A stretch of 47,708 nucleotides of DNA from Nonomuraea lactucae (GCF_003313395.1 NZ_QNFZ01000122.1:1-47708); one strand, 5' to 3'. Counted from the first letter of the stretch, positions 1 to 11,426 are shown. The notes: generated from the letters alone by a model not told the origin. Translations and numbers: made by a program.

Positions 1-56
1 CCCCCGGGCAGGCCCAGCCCCACCCGCGCCCCGGCCCCGCCGCCGACGACCGCCCC

Positions 57-100
57 GACCTCGCCCGCGACCTTGCCCGCGACCTCACCCGCGACCTCCG
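57..100. repeat. 12-bp tandem repeat, about 3.5 copies
   Basis: Four consecutive 12-base units of the form GACCTCGCCCGC follow each other with one or two changes per unit. They lie just upstream of the first gene. In frame 3 they would encode a DLARDLARDLTRD-like stretch that is open from the left edge, so they may belong to the coding sequence of a gene entering from the left or of a longer version of the next gene. Confidence 0.6.
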
Positions 101-150
101 TCCCCGCGCCGACCCGGACACCGTCCGTCTCGACGACTCCCTGACGCCGG

Positions 151-810
151 ATGCGGGCCTACGAGCTGCGCGAGGACCCCCTCCTCGGTTGCCGGGTCTG
201 CCCGCTGCCGGTCCGCGGGGAGCTGGCCGACCTGGTGCCGCGCAGCCACCACGTCGCCTGGCCCACCTGGCTCGACCGCGGGCCGCGCATGCTGCGCGAC
301 GTGCTCGACCTCTGCCGCCTGCGCACCGCCCGCGGCCTCGCCCTGCTGTCCTGGCTGGCCACCGCCGACGAGCCGCCCGGCGACCTCGAATGGTTCTGGG
401 CCTCCCGCCGCCTCACCGGCCCCCGCCAGGAACGCATGTACGCCGCGGCGGCCGCGGTGCCCGAGCCCGTGCTCGGCCTGGTCCTCGCCAACTGGACGTG
501 GGCGCTCGCGAGCTGCCACGGCGGCCGAGTCACCGCCCCCTACCTCGCCGGCACCGCCTACCCGCGTGACGGCTACCAGGCGGCCGACGCCACGATGACG
601 CTCTACCAGACCTACGACCGGCACCCCGAAGCCCGCCCCGCCATCGCCGCGGCCTGGGCGGCGGCCCGGGTCGGCGCCGACTGGTGCAAGGCGGCCGACC
701 TGCACGCCGCCTACGGCACCCAGACGCCCGTCTTCACCTACCCGCGCGGCGCCCCGCCCGCGGGCGTGGGGGTCCGGCCGTGGATGGAACGCCTGTTCCG
801 CCTGCGTTGA
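151..810 (+). CDS. Hypothetical protein, 219 aa, start uncertain
   Basis: I do not recognise this family and assign no function. The protein is soluble-looking, rich in Trp, Arg and Ala, with a Cys-x-x-Cys (GCRVC) near residues 13-17 and a conserved-looking Trp/Tyr-rich middle. No signal peptide or membrane segment is visible. ATG 151 has no convincing ribosome site, and the same frame has a stop at 142-144. Frame 3 upstream has plausible coding composition (an Asp/Arg/Leu repeat ending in RLDDSLTPD), so the real gene may start outside the window and be frameshifted near 140-150, or may start further inside. The stop at 808-810 is 83 bases before the next gene on the same strand. Confidence 0.55.
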   Translation: MRAYELREDPLLGCRVCPLPVRGELADLVPRSHHVAWPTWLDRGPRMLRDVLDLCRLRTARGLALLSWLATADEPPGDLEWFWASRRLTGPRQERMYAAAAAVPEPVLGLVLANWTWALASCHGGRVTAPYLAGTAYPRDGYQAADATMTLYQTYDRHPEARPAIAAAWAAARVGADWCKAADLHAAYGTQTPVFTYPRGAPPAGVGVRPWMERLFRLR

Positions 811-893
811 CTACGGTGCGTGAGTGAAAGGTGTGTGAACTGTAACCGCTGGGGAAGGTGTGCAGAGAGTCACCTGTGTGATGAGGGGGATCT

Positions 894-2036
894 ATGCGCA
901 CCGTCAGGGCGGGCGCCGCCGCCTGCCTGATCCTGGCCCTGTGCTCGCCTGCCCACGCCGATCCCGGGCCGTCCAAGCGCGACGTCCGCGACGCGCGGCA
1001 CGCCGTACGAGAGCGCACCGAGCGGCTGAGCACGGCCAGCGCCGCGCTGGCCACCGCGCAGTCACGCCTCGACGACCTGACCGCCGGAGTGGAGCGCCTG
1101 GTGGAGGCGTACAACGGCGAGCTCGTCCAGCTCGAACACGCCAAGCAGTCCTACGAGCAGGCCCGCGCCAGACTGGTCGCGGCCGACGCCGAGGCCGAGC
1201 GGGCGCGGCAGGCCGTCGCCGTGGTGGCCGCGGAGGTCTACAGCGGCTACGACCTGAGCAGGCCGTTCCTGGTCATGTTCAACGACGTCGGCGGCACCGA
1301 CGGCTACCTGCACCGGGTCAGTGTCCTGGAGCAGCTCGGCGCCGAGCGCGCCCGCATCCTCACCCGCATGCGGGACGCCAAGCGGGTCTCCTCGATCCTG
1401 CGCGCCCAGGCGGCCGGCGCCTACGCCGAACAGCAGGCGGCCTCCGAACGCGCCCGGCTCGCGAAGATCGCCGCCGAGCGGGCCGTGGCCGGCCAGCGGC
1501 GCGAGACCAGGCTGCTCGAACGCGAGCGCGACGCCCTGGAGGAACGCGTCGATGCGGCGCGCAGCCGGGCCGAGCGCCTGGCCAGGGAGCGCGAGGAGGC
1601 CCGCGAGGCCAGGCTGCGCAGGCTCAGCGCGCTCGGCGGCTACGCGGGCTCACTGGCGGCCAAGGGCTCGCTCAGCGGTGACCTCGCGGCCAACTGGGCG
1701 CTCACCCAGCTCGGCAAACCGTACGTGTGGGCGGCCGACGGGCCCTCCAGCTACGACTGCTCCGGCCTGACCATGCGGGCCTGGGAACGCGCCGGAGTGC
1801 GGCTCGACCACTGGACGGGCACCCAGTGGACCTCCGGACCGCACGTACCGATCGACGAGCTCCGCCGCGGCGACCTGCTCTTCTTCGGCCACATCAGCGA
1901 CGACCCCGGCACGATCCACCACGTCGGCATCTACGTCGGGCAGGGCATGATGGTGCACGCCCCGCAGACCGGAGACGTGGTGCGCGTCGCGCCGATCTGG
2001 CGGTCGGACCTGGTGGGCGCCACCAGGCCCGCCTGA
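894..2036 (+). CDS. Secreted NlpC/P60 peptidoglycan hydrolase (RipA-like)
   Basis: Predicted D,L-endopeptidase that cleaves peptidoglycan stem peptides outside the cell. The 380-residue protein has an N-terminal signal peptide (MRTVRAGAAACLILALCSP, cleavage near AHA). A long Arg/Glu/Ala-rich coiled coil (about residues 30-260) then leads to a C-terminal NlpC/P60 domain. The catalytic residues can be read directly: Cys289 in YDCSGL, His343 in HHVGIYVG and the third polar residue His355 in MMVHAPQTGD. ATG 894 follows a strong GAGGGGG ribosome site. The coiled-coil-plus-NlpC/P60 layout matches actinobacterial cell-division hydrolases. A paralogue with the same layout lies at 30103-31176. Unlike that gene, only 83 bases precede this one and they hold no c-di-AMP riboswitch. 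Confidence 0.92.
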   Translation: MRTVRAGAAACLILALCSPAHADPGPSKRDVRDARHAVRERTERLSTASAALATAQSRLDDLTAGVERLVEAYNGELVQLEHAKQSYEQARARLVAADAEAERARQAVAVVAAEVYSGYDLSRPFLVMFNDVGGTDGYLHRVSVLEQLGAERARILTRMRDAKRVSSILRAQAAGAYAEQQAASERARLAKIAAERAVAGQRRETRLLERERDALEERVDAARSRAERLAREREEAREARLRRLSALGGYAGSLAAKGSLSGDLAANWALTQLGKPYVWAADGPSSYDCSGLTMRAWERAGVRLDHWTGTQWTSGPHVPIDELRRGDLLFFGHISDDPGTIHHVGIYVGQGMMVHAPQTGDVVRVAPIWRSDLVGATRPA

Positions 2037-2054
2037 CGGGGCGACCCCGGACGG

Positions 2055-2549
2055 TCAGTGCGCGTGACCCTGTTCCTTGGCCCGCTGGAAGGAGCGCTCG
2101 ATCTCGACCTCCGCCTCCATGCGGCCCACCCAGTTGGCGCCCTCGACCGACTTGCCGGGCTCCAGGTCCTTGTAGACCTCGAAGAAGTGCTGGATCTCCA
2201 GCCGGTCGAACTCGGCGACGTGGTGGATGTCGCGGATGTGCTCCATCCGCGGGTCGGTGGAGGGGACGCAGAGGACCTTGTCGTCGCCGCCCTTCTCGTC
2301 GGTCATCCGGAACATGCCGACCGCGCGGCAGGTGATGTAGCAGCCAGGGAACGTCGGCTCCTGCAGCAGCACCAGCGCGTCGAGCGGGTCGCCGTCCTCG
2401 CCGAGGGTGTTCTCGATGAAGCCGTAGTCGGCGGGGTACTGCGTGGAGGTGAACAGGAGCCGGTCGAGCCGGATCTTCCCGGTCACATGGTCCACTTCGT
2501 ACTTGTTCCGTTGTCCCTTGGGAATCTCAACGACAACGTCGAACTCCAC
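2055..2549 (-). CDS. ppa: Inorganic pyrophosphatase, family I
   Basis: Hydrolyses pyrophosphate to two phosphates in the cytoplasm and so drives nucleotide and aminoacyl-tRNA synthesis. The 164-residue product has the normal length of the actinobacterial soluble enzyme. It carries the family landmarks: [16 protein letters not shown] at the start, the ADYGFIENT segment, the metal-binding [10 protein letters not shown] signature, and the late [14 protein letters not shown]. The start is GTG 2549 after a GGAGGAACC ribosome site. Longer ATG-initiated readings upstream run through the promoter region shared with the divergent dacB gene. Only 85 bases separate the two starts. Confidence 0.96.
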   Translation of the reverse strand: MEFDVVVEIPKGQRNKYEVDHVTGKIRLDRLLFTSTQYPADYGFIENTLGEDGDPLDALVLLQEPTFPGCYITCRAVGMFRMTDEKGGDDKVLCVPSTDPRMEHIRDIHHVAEFDRLEIQHFFEVYKDLEPGKSVEGANWVGRMEAEVEIERSFQRAKEQGHAH

Positions 2550-2634
2550 CGCGGTTCCTCCGCTCAAGCCACCGGGCACCCCCGGCCGGGCGTTAATGTC
2601 TCGTAGGCGAACACCAGGAGAGAGGTCAGGCGAC

Positions 2635-4056
2635 GTGGCGCGGCACGAGCGGTGGGTGATGTTGACCACTCTCGTCCTGCTGCAGGTCGTCACCATCGTC
2701 ACCGCCCTCTACGCGGTGATCAACGACATGAACCTGAGCACGTTGACGAGGCGGTCGTCACCGACCGAGCCGACAGCGTCTCCTGCGGAACCTCCGCCCG
2801 CCCCCGTGGTCACCGCGGGCCCTGTGCTGGCCGGGCTGCCGGTGAGGGCCGGGGGAGGACCTCTCCCGACCAAGGGTACTTTGACGCGGCAGCTCACCGT
2901 CGCCCTGGGTGACAAAGCGCTCGGCGAACATGTGGGAGCGGTCGTCCTCGACGCGGTCACCGGCGAGCGGATCTTCGCCGCCGACGCCGACACGGCCATC
3001 GTCCCCGCCTCCACCACCAAGTTGGTCACCTGCGCCGCCGTGCTCGCCTCGGTCGGCCCGGACGCCCGCCTGTCCACCAGGGTCGTGCGGGGAGCGGCCC
3101 GCGACTCGATCGTCCTGGTGGGCGGCGGCGACCCGACGCTCGCCGGGCCCTCCGCCAGGCCCCGCTCCTACCCCAGGCAGGCGTCGCTCGCCACGCTCGC
3201 GTCCCGCACGGCCGCCTCGCTGAAGTCCCAGGGCGTCACCAAGGTCACGCTCTCCTACGACTCCTCCCTCTACACCGGCTCGCCCCTCGCCCCTGGCTGG
3301 AAGCCCGGCTACGTGCCCGACGGCAACGTCGCCCCGGTGCACGCCCTCGCCATCGACGAGGGCCGCCACGACCCCTCGCAGTCGCAGCCGCGCGTCTCCG
3401 ACCCGCCCCAGTACGCCGCCGCGGCCTTCGCCAGGCTCCTCGGGCGCCACGGCATCGGCGTCTCCAAGAACGTCCGGCAGGCCAAGGCGCCCCCCGGCGC
3501 GGCCGAGCTGGGCAGGGTCGACTCGGCGCCGGTCTACGCCCTCGTCGAGCACGCGCTGACGCACAGCGACAACGACCTGTCCGAGGCGCTCGCCCGGCAC
3601 GTCGCGGTCAAGGAGGGTCAGCCCGCCTCCTTCGACGGCGCGGCCAAGGCCGTCCAGCAGGTGCTCAAGCGGCTCGGAGTCACCCGCGGCATCCAGGTCC
3701 GCGACGGCAGCGGCCTGTCCCCGCTCAACCGCATCAGCCCCGACGCCCTGGCCAGGCTCATCGCCGTCGCCACCGCCCCCGCCAACCCCGGCCTGCACGC
3801 GGTCGCCTCCGGCATGCCCATCGCCGGGTTCTCCGGCACGCTCGGCAACGGCAGGCGCTTCACGGGCGGCGACAGCAAGGGGCAGGCCGGCCTCGTACGC
3901 GCCAAGACCGGCACCCTCGACCACGTCAACACGCTGGCGGGCATCGCCGCCACCAAGGACGGCAGGCTGGTCACGTTCGCCTTCATGGCCGACCGCGTGC
4001 CCGTCAACGCCGAGGCGGTGCTCGACAGGCTCGCCGCCATCGTCGCGCGGTCTTGA
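2635..4056 (+). CDS. dacB: D-alanyl-D-alanine carboxypeptidase/endopeptidase (PBP4 type)
   Basis: Low-molecular-mass class C penicillin-binding protein that trims or cleaves peptidoglycan cross-links. The 473-residue protein has one N-terminal membrane segment (about residues 9-31, [20 protein letters not shown]), a Pro/Ala/Thr-rich linker, and the S13-family catalytic domain. The active-site motifs are visible: SxxK at Ser126-Lys129 (STTK), SxN at Ser311-Asn313 (SDN) and KTG at 424-426. GTG 2635 is chosen because longer readings run into the divergent ppa start; ATG 2659 is an alternative. It is divergent from ppa and leads into the DUF2342-tilS-hpt-ftsH run, an arrangement that recurs in actinobacteria. 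Confidence 0.93.
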   Translation: MARHERWVMLTTLVLLQVVTIVTALYAVINDMNLSTLTRRSSPTEPTASPAEPPPAPVVTAGPVLAGLPVRAGGGPLPTKGTLTRQLTVALGDKALGEHVGAVVLDAVTGERIFAADADTAIVPASTTKLVTCAAVLASVGPDARLSTRVVRGAARDSIVLVGGGDPTLAGPSARPRSYPRQASLATLASRTAASLKSQGVTKVTLSYDSSLYTGSPLAPGWKPGYVPDGNVAPVHALAIDEGRHDPSQSQPRVSDPPQYAAAAFARLLGRHGIGVSKNVRQAKAPPGAAELGRVDSAPVYALVEHALTHSDNDLSEALARHVAVKEGQPASFDGAAKAVQQVLKRLGVTRGIQVRDGSGLSPLNRISPDALARLIAVATAPANPGLHAVASGMPIAGFSGTLGNGRRFTGGDSKGQAGLVRAKTGTLDHVNTLAGIAATKDGRLVTFAFMADRVPVNAEAVLDRLAAIVARS

Positions 4057-4080
4057 GGATAAGCACGTACGGTGGACGGT

Positions 4081-5157
4081 ATGCAGGTGATCGACTGGGA
4101 TCTGGCCGTCTCGACCGGCACGCGCCTCGTGCGCTCCGGTCCTCAGGTGAGCCGGGAGGAGGCCAGGCAGGCCGTCACCGAGCTCCGCACCCTGTCCCGC
4201 GAGGCCGAGGGCCACGTGCGCGAGTTCACCAAGATCGACGCCGAGACCTCCCCGCAGCCCGCGACCATCGTCGACCGGCCCGGGTGGATCAAGGCCAACG
4301 TCGAGGGCTTCCGCGTCGTCCTGGAGCCGCTCACCGAGCGGGTCGGCAGCGGCCCCAATCCGCCCCCGGCCCTCGTCGCCGCACTGGGCTCCCGCATCAC
4401 GGGCGTCGAGGTCGGCGCGGTCCTCGCCTTCCTCGCCTCGCGCGTGCTGGGCCAGTACGAGCTCTTCCTCCCGCCCGACCCCACCGGCCGCGAGCCCACG
4501 GGCCGCCTGACCCTCGTCGCGCCCAACATCGTCCACGCCGAGCGCGAGATGAAGGTCGACCCGCACGACTTCCGCCTCTGGGTCTGCCTGCACGAGGAGA
4601 CCCACCGGGTGCAGTTCACCGGCGTGCCGTGGCTGCGCGAATACATCCGCTCGCAGATGACCGAGTTCCTGCTGGCCTCCGACCTCGACCTCACCACCCT
4701 CCTCGAACGGCTCCGCAGCGCCGCCGACACGGTGGCCGACGTGGTGCGCGGCGGCGAGGGAAACATCATCGACGCCATCCAGTCGCCCGGCCAGAAGGAG
4801 ATCCTCGACCGGTTGACGGCCGTGATGACCCTGGTGGAAGGGCACGGCGACTACGTCATGGACGCCGTCGGCCCCTCGGTGGTGCCCACGGTCGCCGACA
4901 TCCGCGCCAAGTTCGCGGCGCGCCGCGAGGGCGGCTCCCGCCTCGACCGCACGATCCGCCGCCTGCTGGGCATCGAGCTCAAGATGAAGCAGTACGCCGA
5001 GGGCTCCGCCTTCGTCCGCGCGGTGGTGGGCAAGGTGGGCATGGACGGCTTCAACCGCGTCTGGACCTCCACCGAAACGCTCCCGACGACGCCGGAGATC
5101 TCCGATCCCGACGCCTGGATCCGCCGCGTCATCACCCCTCCGGCCCTCCCCGCCTAG
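4081..5157 (+). CDS. Zincin-like putative metalloprotease, DUF2342 family
   Basis: Member of the actinobacterial family often labelled zinc-dependent metalloprotease or 'coenzyme F420 biosynthesis-associated' protein; no activity has been firmly established to my knowledge. The 358-residue product is soluble and mostly helical. The key motif is HEETH at residues 171-175, followed by RVQF, which is the zinc-binding HExxH of the zincin fold. ATG 4081 is taken as the start; GTG 4072, three codons earlier, is equally possible. It sits 24 bases after dacB and 52 bases before tilS, so it is probably cotranscribed with them. Confidence 0.88.
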   Translation: MQVIDWDLAVSTGTRLVRSGPQVSREEARQAVTELRTLSREAEGHVREFTKIDAETSPQPATIVDRPGWIKANVEGFRVVLEPLTERVGSGPNPPPALVAALGSRITGVEVGAVLAFLASRVLGQYELFLPPDPTGREPTGRLTLVAPNIVHAEREMKVDPHDFRLWVCLHEETHRVQFTGVPWLREYIRSQMTEFLLASDLDLTTLLERLRSAADTVADVVRGGEGNIIDAIQSPGQKEILDRLTAVMTLVEGHGDYVMDAVGPSVVPTVADIRAKFAARREGGSRLDRTIRRLLGIELKMKQYAEGSAFVRAVVGKVGMDGFNRVWTSTETLPTTPEISDPDAWIRRVITPPALPA

Positions 5158-5209
5158 CGCTCACCCCTTCCCGGCGTGCCTGGCCGGGCGGCGGCGGGAC
5201 AGCGGGACA

Positions 5210-6211
5210 ATGGCTTCCGTGGGACCTCATCCAGCCGTAGCCGACGTGCGCAGGGCCGTGCGGGAGGCGCTGGCCGACGTCCCCGGAGGGCGGCTGGTGC
5301 TGGCCGCCTGCAGCGGGGGCGCCGACTCCCTCGCGCTGGCCGCTGCCCTTGGGTTCGTGGCTCCGCGGGCAGGGCTGCGGGCGGGCCTGCTGACCGTGGA
5401 CCACCGGCTCCAGCCCGGCTCGGCCGAGAGGGCCGCCGAGGTCGCCGGGATGGCCGGCGCGCTGGGGCTGGAGACGGCCGAGGTCCTCACCGTCGAGGTG
5501 GGCACCGAGGGCGGCCCGGAGGCCGCCGCCAGGGACGCCAGATACCGGGCGCTGGGCGAGGCCGCCGACCGGCTCGGGGCGGCGGCCGTGCTGCTCGGGC
5601 ACACCAGGGACGACCAGGCCGAGACGGTCCTGCTGGGCCTGGCCAGGGGGAGCGGTCTCCGGTCGATCTCCGGGATGGCGGGCGGCGGCGGACGCTATCG
5701 CAGGCCGTTCCTGGAGATCCCGAGAGCGACCACCGTGGCGGCCTGCCGCGCGCTCGGCCTGACGCCGTGGGACGACCCGCACAACGCGAACCCCCGCTAC
5801 ACCCGGGTCCGCGTTCGCGCCCGGATCCTGCCGCTCCTGGAGGAGGAGCTCGGGCCGGGCGTGGCCGAGGCGCTCGCGCGGACGGCGAGACTGGCGAGGG
5901 ACGACGCCGACGCCCTGGACGAGTGGGCCGAGAGGGCATACTTGGATTGCGCTCTTAGCGATATCGGCGGCTCCGTGACGCTGGCCGTACGAGCTCTGGA
6001 GGATCTTCCAGGCGCCGTGAGGCGGCGGGTCCTGCGGCGGGCGGCCATCGCGGCCGGAGCTCCTTCCGGGGCGCTGTCGGCGACGCACGTGCACGCCGTG
6101 GACCGCCTGATCACGCACTGGCACGGGCAGAAGGCCGTCGATCTGCCGGGGGGTCTGGCCGCCGTCAGGCGGTATGGCACCCTGATACTCGCCATCAGTC
6201 CCATCCCGTAA
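5210..6211 (+). CDS. tilS: tRNA(Ile)-lysidine synthase
   Basis: Ligates lysine to cytidine 34 of the CAU-anticodon isoleucine tRNA, switching it from AUG to AUA decoding. The protein is ATP-dependent and cytoplasmic. The 333-residue product has the N-type ATP pyrophosphatase P-loop SGGADS at residues 35-40, then VDHRLQPGS, and the family motif [20 protein letters not shown]. The C-terminal region is short, as is usual in actinobacteria. ATG 5210 has only a weak ribosome site; GTG 5219 is an alternative. The hpt gene starts 11 bases after the stop. The tilS-hpt-ftsH order is conserved from actinobacteria to firmicutes, which supports the call. Confidence 0.95.
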   Translation: MASVGPHPAVADVRRAVREALADVPGGRLVLAACSGGADSLALAAALGFVAPRAGLRAGLLTVDHRLQPGSAERAAEVAGMAGALGLETAEVLTVEVGTEGGPEAAARDARYRALGEAADRLGAAAVLLGHTRDDQAETVLLGLARGSGLRSISGMAGGGGRYRRPFLEIPRATTVAACRALGLTPWDDPHNANPRYTRVRVRARILPLLEEELGPGVAEALARTARLARDDADALDEWAERAYLDCALSDIGGSVTLAVRALEDLPGAVRRRVLRRAAIAAGAPSGALSATHVHAVDRLITHWHGQKAVDLPGGLAAVRRYGTLILAISPIP

Positions 6212-6221
6212 GGAACCACAC

Positions 6222-6773
6222 GTGGACGCTGCCGAAATGGGCAAGGACCTCGAGAAGGTCCTCATTCCAGAGGACGAGCTCCAGGCCAAGATCAAAGAGC
6301 TCGCCGGGCGGATCGACGAGGACTACGCGGGCAAGGACGTGCTGCTCGTGGGCGTGTTGAAGGGCGCTGTCATGGTGATGGCCGACCTGGCCAGAGCGCT
6401 GCGCGTGCCTGTGCAGATGGACTGGATGGCCGTGTCGTCGTACGGCGCGGGCACCAGGTCGTCCGGTGTGGTGCGCGTGCTGAAGGACCTCGACACCGAC
6501 ATCATGGGCCGCCACGTGCTGATCGTCGAGGACATCATCGATTCCGGATTGACCCTCCACTGGCTGCTGGAGAACCTCAAGTCGCGCAATCCCGCCTCCC
6601 TGGAGGTCTGCACGGCGCTGCGCAAACCCGATGCGGTGAAGGTGCCGATCGAGGTGAAGTACGTGGGATTCGACATCCCCAACGAGTTCGTCATCGGTTA
6701 CGGCCTCGATTACGCCGAGCGATTCCGCAACTTGCCTTTCATCGGAACACTCGCGCCCCACGTTTATAGGTAG
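6222..6773 (+). CDS. hpt: Hypoxanthine phosphoribosyltransferase
   Basis: Salvages hypoxanthine or guanine with PRPP to give IMP or GMP. The 183-residue protein has the usual length. Its PRPP-binding loop is [11 protein letters not shown] at residues 99-109, and the flexible-loop region ([10 protein letters not shown]) and the late [16 protein letters not shown] signature are present. GTG 6222 follows an AAGGA ribosome site that overlaps the tilS stop codon, so translation is probably coupled. A GC-rich inverted repeat lies downstream, before ftsH. Confidence 0.97.
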   Translation: MDAAEMGKDLEKVLIPEDELQAKIKELAGRIDEDYAGKDVLLVGVLKGAVMVMADLARALRVPVQMDWMAVSSYGAGTRSSGVVRVLKDLDTDIMGRHVLIVEDIIDSGLTLHWLLENLKSRNPASLEVCTALRKPDAVKVPIEVKYVGFDIPNEFVIGYGLDYAERFRNLPFIGTLAPHVYR

Positions 6774-6837
6774 CCATCTCGACAGGGCCGGGAACACGAT
6801 GCAACCTGACGTACGTTGGTAGGGCAAGACCGGTGTA

Positions 6838-6858
6838 GCGCGCGGTCCCTCCGCGCGC
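6838..6858. terminator. GC-rich hairpin after hpt
   Basis: An 8-bp perfect stem (GCGCGCGG / CCGCGCGC) with a 5-base loop lies 64 bases after the hpt stop. It is flanked by a direct repeat CCGGTGTA (6830 and 6863). There is no U-tract, so it may be an attenuator or processing site rather than a strong terminator. Confidence 0.4.
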
Positions 6859-6877
6859 CCTGCCGGTGTACCTTCTG

Positions 6878-6921
6878 ACTTCTGAAGGGTGACCGCGTGT
6901 CCCCTTCGGGTAGTCAGAAGT
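6878..6921. promoter_or_regulatory. Inverted repeat in the ftsH leader
   Basis: ACTTCTGA at 6878-6885 is exactly complementary to TCAGAAGT at 6914-6921, and an inner pair GAAGGG / CCCTTC extends the stem. The element sits about 90 bases upstream of ftsH and could form a leader hairpin or be a protein-binding site. The function is unknown. Confidence 0.35.
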
Positions 6922-7009
6922 CGCGGCGCCGGATGCCGCGGCCCCGGGCCGCACCGGGGTTCAAGGCCATGGTCAGGAAGGGACGGGCCCGCAAGGGGTT
7001 CCGCATCGG

Positions 7010-9000
<1,991 letters not shown>

Positions 9001-9004
<4 letters not shown>

Positions 9005-9582
9005 AATCGCACGACGTAGACCTGGGCCGGATCGAGAAGGCCGTCCGCGAGATCCTCTACGCCATCGGCGAGGACCCCGACCGCGACGGCCTGCTCGACA
9101 CCCCGGCCCGGGTCGCCCGGGCCTACGCCGAGCAGTTCTCCGGCCTGGGACAGACGCCCGAGGACGTGCTCAACAAGGTCTTCGACGTCGACCACGACGA
9201 GATGGTGCTCGTCAAGGACATCGAGGTCTACTCGACCTGTGAGCACCACCTCGTCCCGTTCCACGGGTTCGCCCACGTGGGCTACATCCCCAACGACCGC
9301 GGCCAGGTGACGGGCCTGTCCAAGCTGGCCCGGCTCGTCGACGTGTTCGCCCGCCGCCCCCAGGTGCAGGAGCGGATGACGTCCCAGATCGCCGACGCCC
9401 TGATGCGCGTGCTGGAGCCGCGCGGGGCGATCGTGGTGCTGGAGTGCGAGCACCTCTGCATGACGATGCGCGGCGTCCGCAAGCCGGGCGCCAAGACCGT
9501 GACCTCGGCCGTCCGCGGCGACTTCCGCACCAGCGACAAGACCCGCTCCGAGGCGATGGCCCTCATCCTCGGCCGCCTCTAA
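9001..9582 (+). CDS. folE: GTP cyclohydrolase I
   Basis: Converts GTP to 7,8-dihydroneopterin triphosphate, the first step of folate synthesis. The 193-residue protein has the family motifs [20 protein letters not shown] and the C-terminal segment with TMRGVRKPG and TSAVRG. Zinc ligands read as Cys80, His83 and Cys153, matching the family pattern. GTG 9001 overlaps the ftsH stop (GTGA) and has GGAG about 8 bases upstream. The next folate gene, folP, is 992 bases away across a repeat-filled spacer, an unusually large gap for this operon. Confidence 0.97.
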
Positions 9583-9604
9583 CCCCGCCGCAGGGGGTTC
9601 TCCC

Positions 9605-9750
9605 CAGGCTCTGGATTTACGGCTCGCCCCCGCCGTACGGGCTTTCAGGCTCTGGATTTACGGCACCGCCAACTACCCGCCACCCGCCGTACGGGCTTTC
9701 AGGCTCCGGATTTACGGCACCGCCAACCTGCCCGCCACCCGCCGTACGGG
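9605..9750. repeat. ~54-bp direct repeat, 2.5-3 copies
   Basis: The phrase CAGGCTCTGGATTTACGG starts at 9605, 9646 and (with one change) 9700. The phrase CCGCCGTACGGG starts at 9630, 9684 and 9739. Spacing is 54-55 bp between the second and third copies; the first is shortened by about 13 bases. The core contains the palindrome CCGTACGG. Unit similarity is above 90 percent by eye. Confidence 0.85.
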
Positions 9751-10045
9751 GCTGAGCGCCTCCAGGAAGACGCCCTCTGACCGGCACGTGGCCGGCCGCC
9801 GCAACGGCGCCTTCTGGGCCCCGGCCTCCCCCAACGCGACCCCTCCTTCCACCAAGCCGCCCGACGACCCGGCGACCCCCACCACGAGCCCTCCACCACT
9901 CGCGCCCCATGACACGAGCGGCCACGATGCGCGCCATCACTCCGCGAACGCACGGCCAGCGGCACGGGTGCGGTGGGTGCCCGGTGTGGTCGGCGGAACG
10001 GCACCGACGACCGGAACCGTAGGGCCCCCTGCGCCACGGCACAGC

Positions 10046-10115
10046 ACCGATCAGCAGCACGTGACGACAGGCGGCACGGCACCGATCAGCGGCACCTGAC
10101 GACGGGCAGCACGGC
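10046..10115. repeat. 35-bp direct repeat, 2 copies
   Basis: Two adjacent 35-base units begin ACCGATCAGC at 10046 and 10081 and differ at only a few positions. They lead into the 18-bp array downstream. Confidence 0.75.
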
Positions 10116-10170
10116 ATCTGGCGGCGGTACCGATCGGCGGCACCATACAGGCGGACGGCACTGTGCGCCC

Positions 10171-10356
10171 GGTGGAACGGCACAGGGCGGTGGAACGGCA
10201 CGGTGCGCCCGGTGGGACTGCAGAGGGCGGTGGGACGATGCGCCACGGTGGGACGGCACCGGGCGGTGGGGCTGTGCAGAGGGCGGTGGGACCGCGCAGG
10301 GCAGTGGAACGGTGTGCCCAGTGGGACGGCATCGGCTGGTGGGACCCGGGCCGGTG
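10171..10356. repeat. 18-bp degenerate tandem array, about 10 copies
   Basis: The core GGTGG(A/G)AC(G/T)GC recurs at 10171, 10189, 10211, 10229, 10247, 10265, 10285, 10303, 10320 and 10338. Most steps are exactly 18 bases. Copies have diverged by 20-30 percent, so the array is old or under weak constraint. No gene is visible in it. Confidence 0.85.
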
Positions 10357-10574
10357 GTAGGGCGGCTCGGCCCTGCCTCCTTCCAGCTGGGGGGCGCTGG
10401 GTGGTGTCGGAGGGCTTTTGGGTGCGGCGGGCAAGTGAGGGGCTTGCCGAGAGGGGTGTAAAAAGGCGTCCAAAACGGAGGGAGGGGTGGCAAGAGCGGT
10501 TGCGTGGGATTCGTTATCCACAATGGGGGACCCATGACATCAACAGGTATGGGCAAGCGCCTAGGCTTGGCCCC

Positions 10575-11426
10575 ATGACAAGCGTGCCCGGTCTGGCAGT
10601 CGAGGAGCGGTGCCTCGTCATGGGCGTGGTCAATGTGACGCCCGACTCGTTCTCCGACGGGGGCCTGTGGTTCGACGAGAGGGCTGCCATCCAGCACGGT
10701 CTCGAGCTGGTCGGCCAGGGGGCCGACCTCGTCGATGTAGGGGGCGAGTCCACCCGGCCGGGGGCGGCCAGGGTGTCCCTCGATGAGGAGCTGGCCCGGG
10801 TGGTGCCGGTGATCCGGGCGCTGAGCGCTGAGGGTGTGGCGGTCAGTGTCGACACGATGCGCGCCGAGGTCGCCAGGGCGGCCGTCACGGCCGGAGCGAG
10901 GCTGGTCAACGACGTCAGCGGAGGGCTGGCCGATCCCGACATGTCTCGCGTCGTCGCCGCCACCGGCGTCCCCTATGTGGTGATGCACTGGCGGGGCCAC
11001 AGCCACGACATGCAGAGCCGGGCGGTCTACGCCGACGTTGTGACCGAGGTGCGCGAGGAGCTGGCCAAGCGGGTCGACCTGGTGCTGGCCGAGGGCGTGG
11101 CCGAGGAGCAGATCGTGCTCGACCCGGGACTGGGCTTCGCGAAGAACGCCGAGCACAACTGGGCGCTGCTGGCCGGCATGTCGCAGCTGGCCGAGCTGGG
11201 CTTTCCGCTGCTGATCGGGGCCTCGCGCAAAAGGTTCCTGGGGCGGTTGCTGGCCGATGCCGACGGCGCCCCGCGCCCGTTCAGCCGTTGCGACGATGCC
11301 ACGGTGGCCGTGACGGCGCTCGCCGCGCAGGCCGGCGCCTGGTGCGTCAGGGTTCACGAAGTCGGCCCCAATGCCGATGCCGTCCGCGTGGCCGCTGCCT
11401 GGAAGAGAGCCGGAGCCAATACATGA
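10575..11426 (+). CDS. folP: Dihydropteroate synthase
   Basis: Condenses p-aminobenzoate with dihydropterin pyrophosphate to give dihydropteroate; the sulfonamide target. The 283-residue TIM-barrel protein shows every family landmark: VNVTPDSFSDGG, DVGGESTRPGA, the NDVSGG strand, LDPGLGFAKN and GASRKRFLG. ATG 10575 is chosen because the protein aligns from there. Upstream in-frame codons run into the repeat array. The start lacks a clear ribosome site. Its stop overlaps the next ATG by 4 bases (ATGA). Confidence 0.96.
   Translation: MTSVPGLAVEERCLVMGVVNVTPDSFSDGGLWFDERAAIQHGLELVGQGADLVDVGGESTRPGAARVSLDEELARVVPVIRALSAEGVAVSVDTMRAEVARAAVTAGARLVNDVSGGLADPDMSRVVAATGVPYVVMHWRGHSHDMQSRAVYADVVTEVREELAKRVDLVLAEGVAEEQIVLDPGLGFAKNAEHNWALLAGMSQLAELGFPLLIGASRKRFLGRLLADADGAPRPFSRCDDATVAVTALAAQAGAWCVRVHEVGPNADAVRVAAAWKRAGANT

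Larger units (their letters stand above)
9583..10574. other. 992-bp folE-folP spacer without a convincing gene
   Basis: No reading frame here has recognisable homology or a credible start. Long open frames on both strands are products of high GC and internal tandem repeats. The spacer holds, in order, a ~54-bp repeat (9605-9750), a GC-rich stretch without clear signals (9751-10045), a 35-bp direct repeat (10046-10115), an 18-bp array (10171-10356) and a single perfect DnaA-box-like TTATCCACA at 10512-10520. Confidence 0.7.

Noticed and set aside
811-893. Second c-di-AMP riboswitch before the first NlpC/P60 gene
   Set aside because: The leader is only 83 bases and lacks every conserved ydaO block.
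2758-4845. Minus-strand 695-codon open frame
   Set aside because: Shadow of dacB and the DUF2342 gene, Gly/Arg/Val-rich with no domain.
9617-10246. Minus-strand frame with VNPEPESPYGG repeats in the folE-folP spacer
   Set aside because: The 54-bp unit happens to be a near multiple of three, but one step is 55 bases and the rest of the frame is Arg/Gly low-complexity; no start signal or homologue was recognised.
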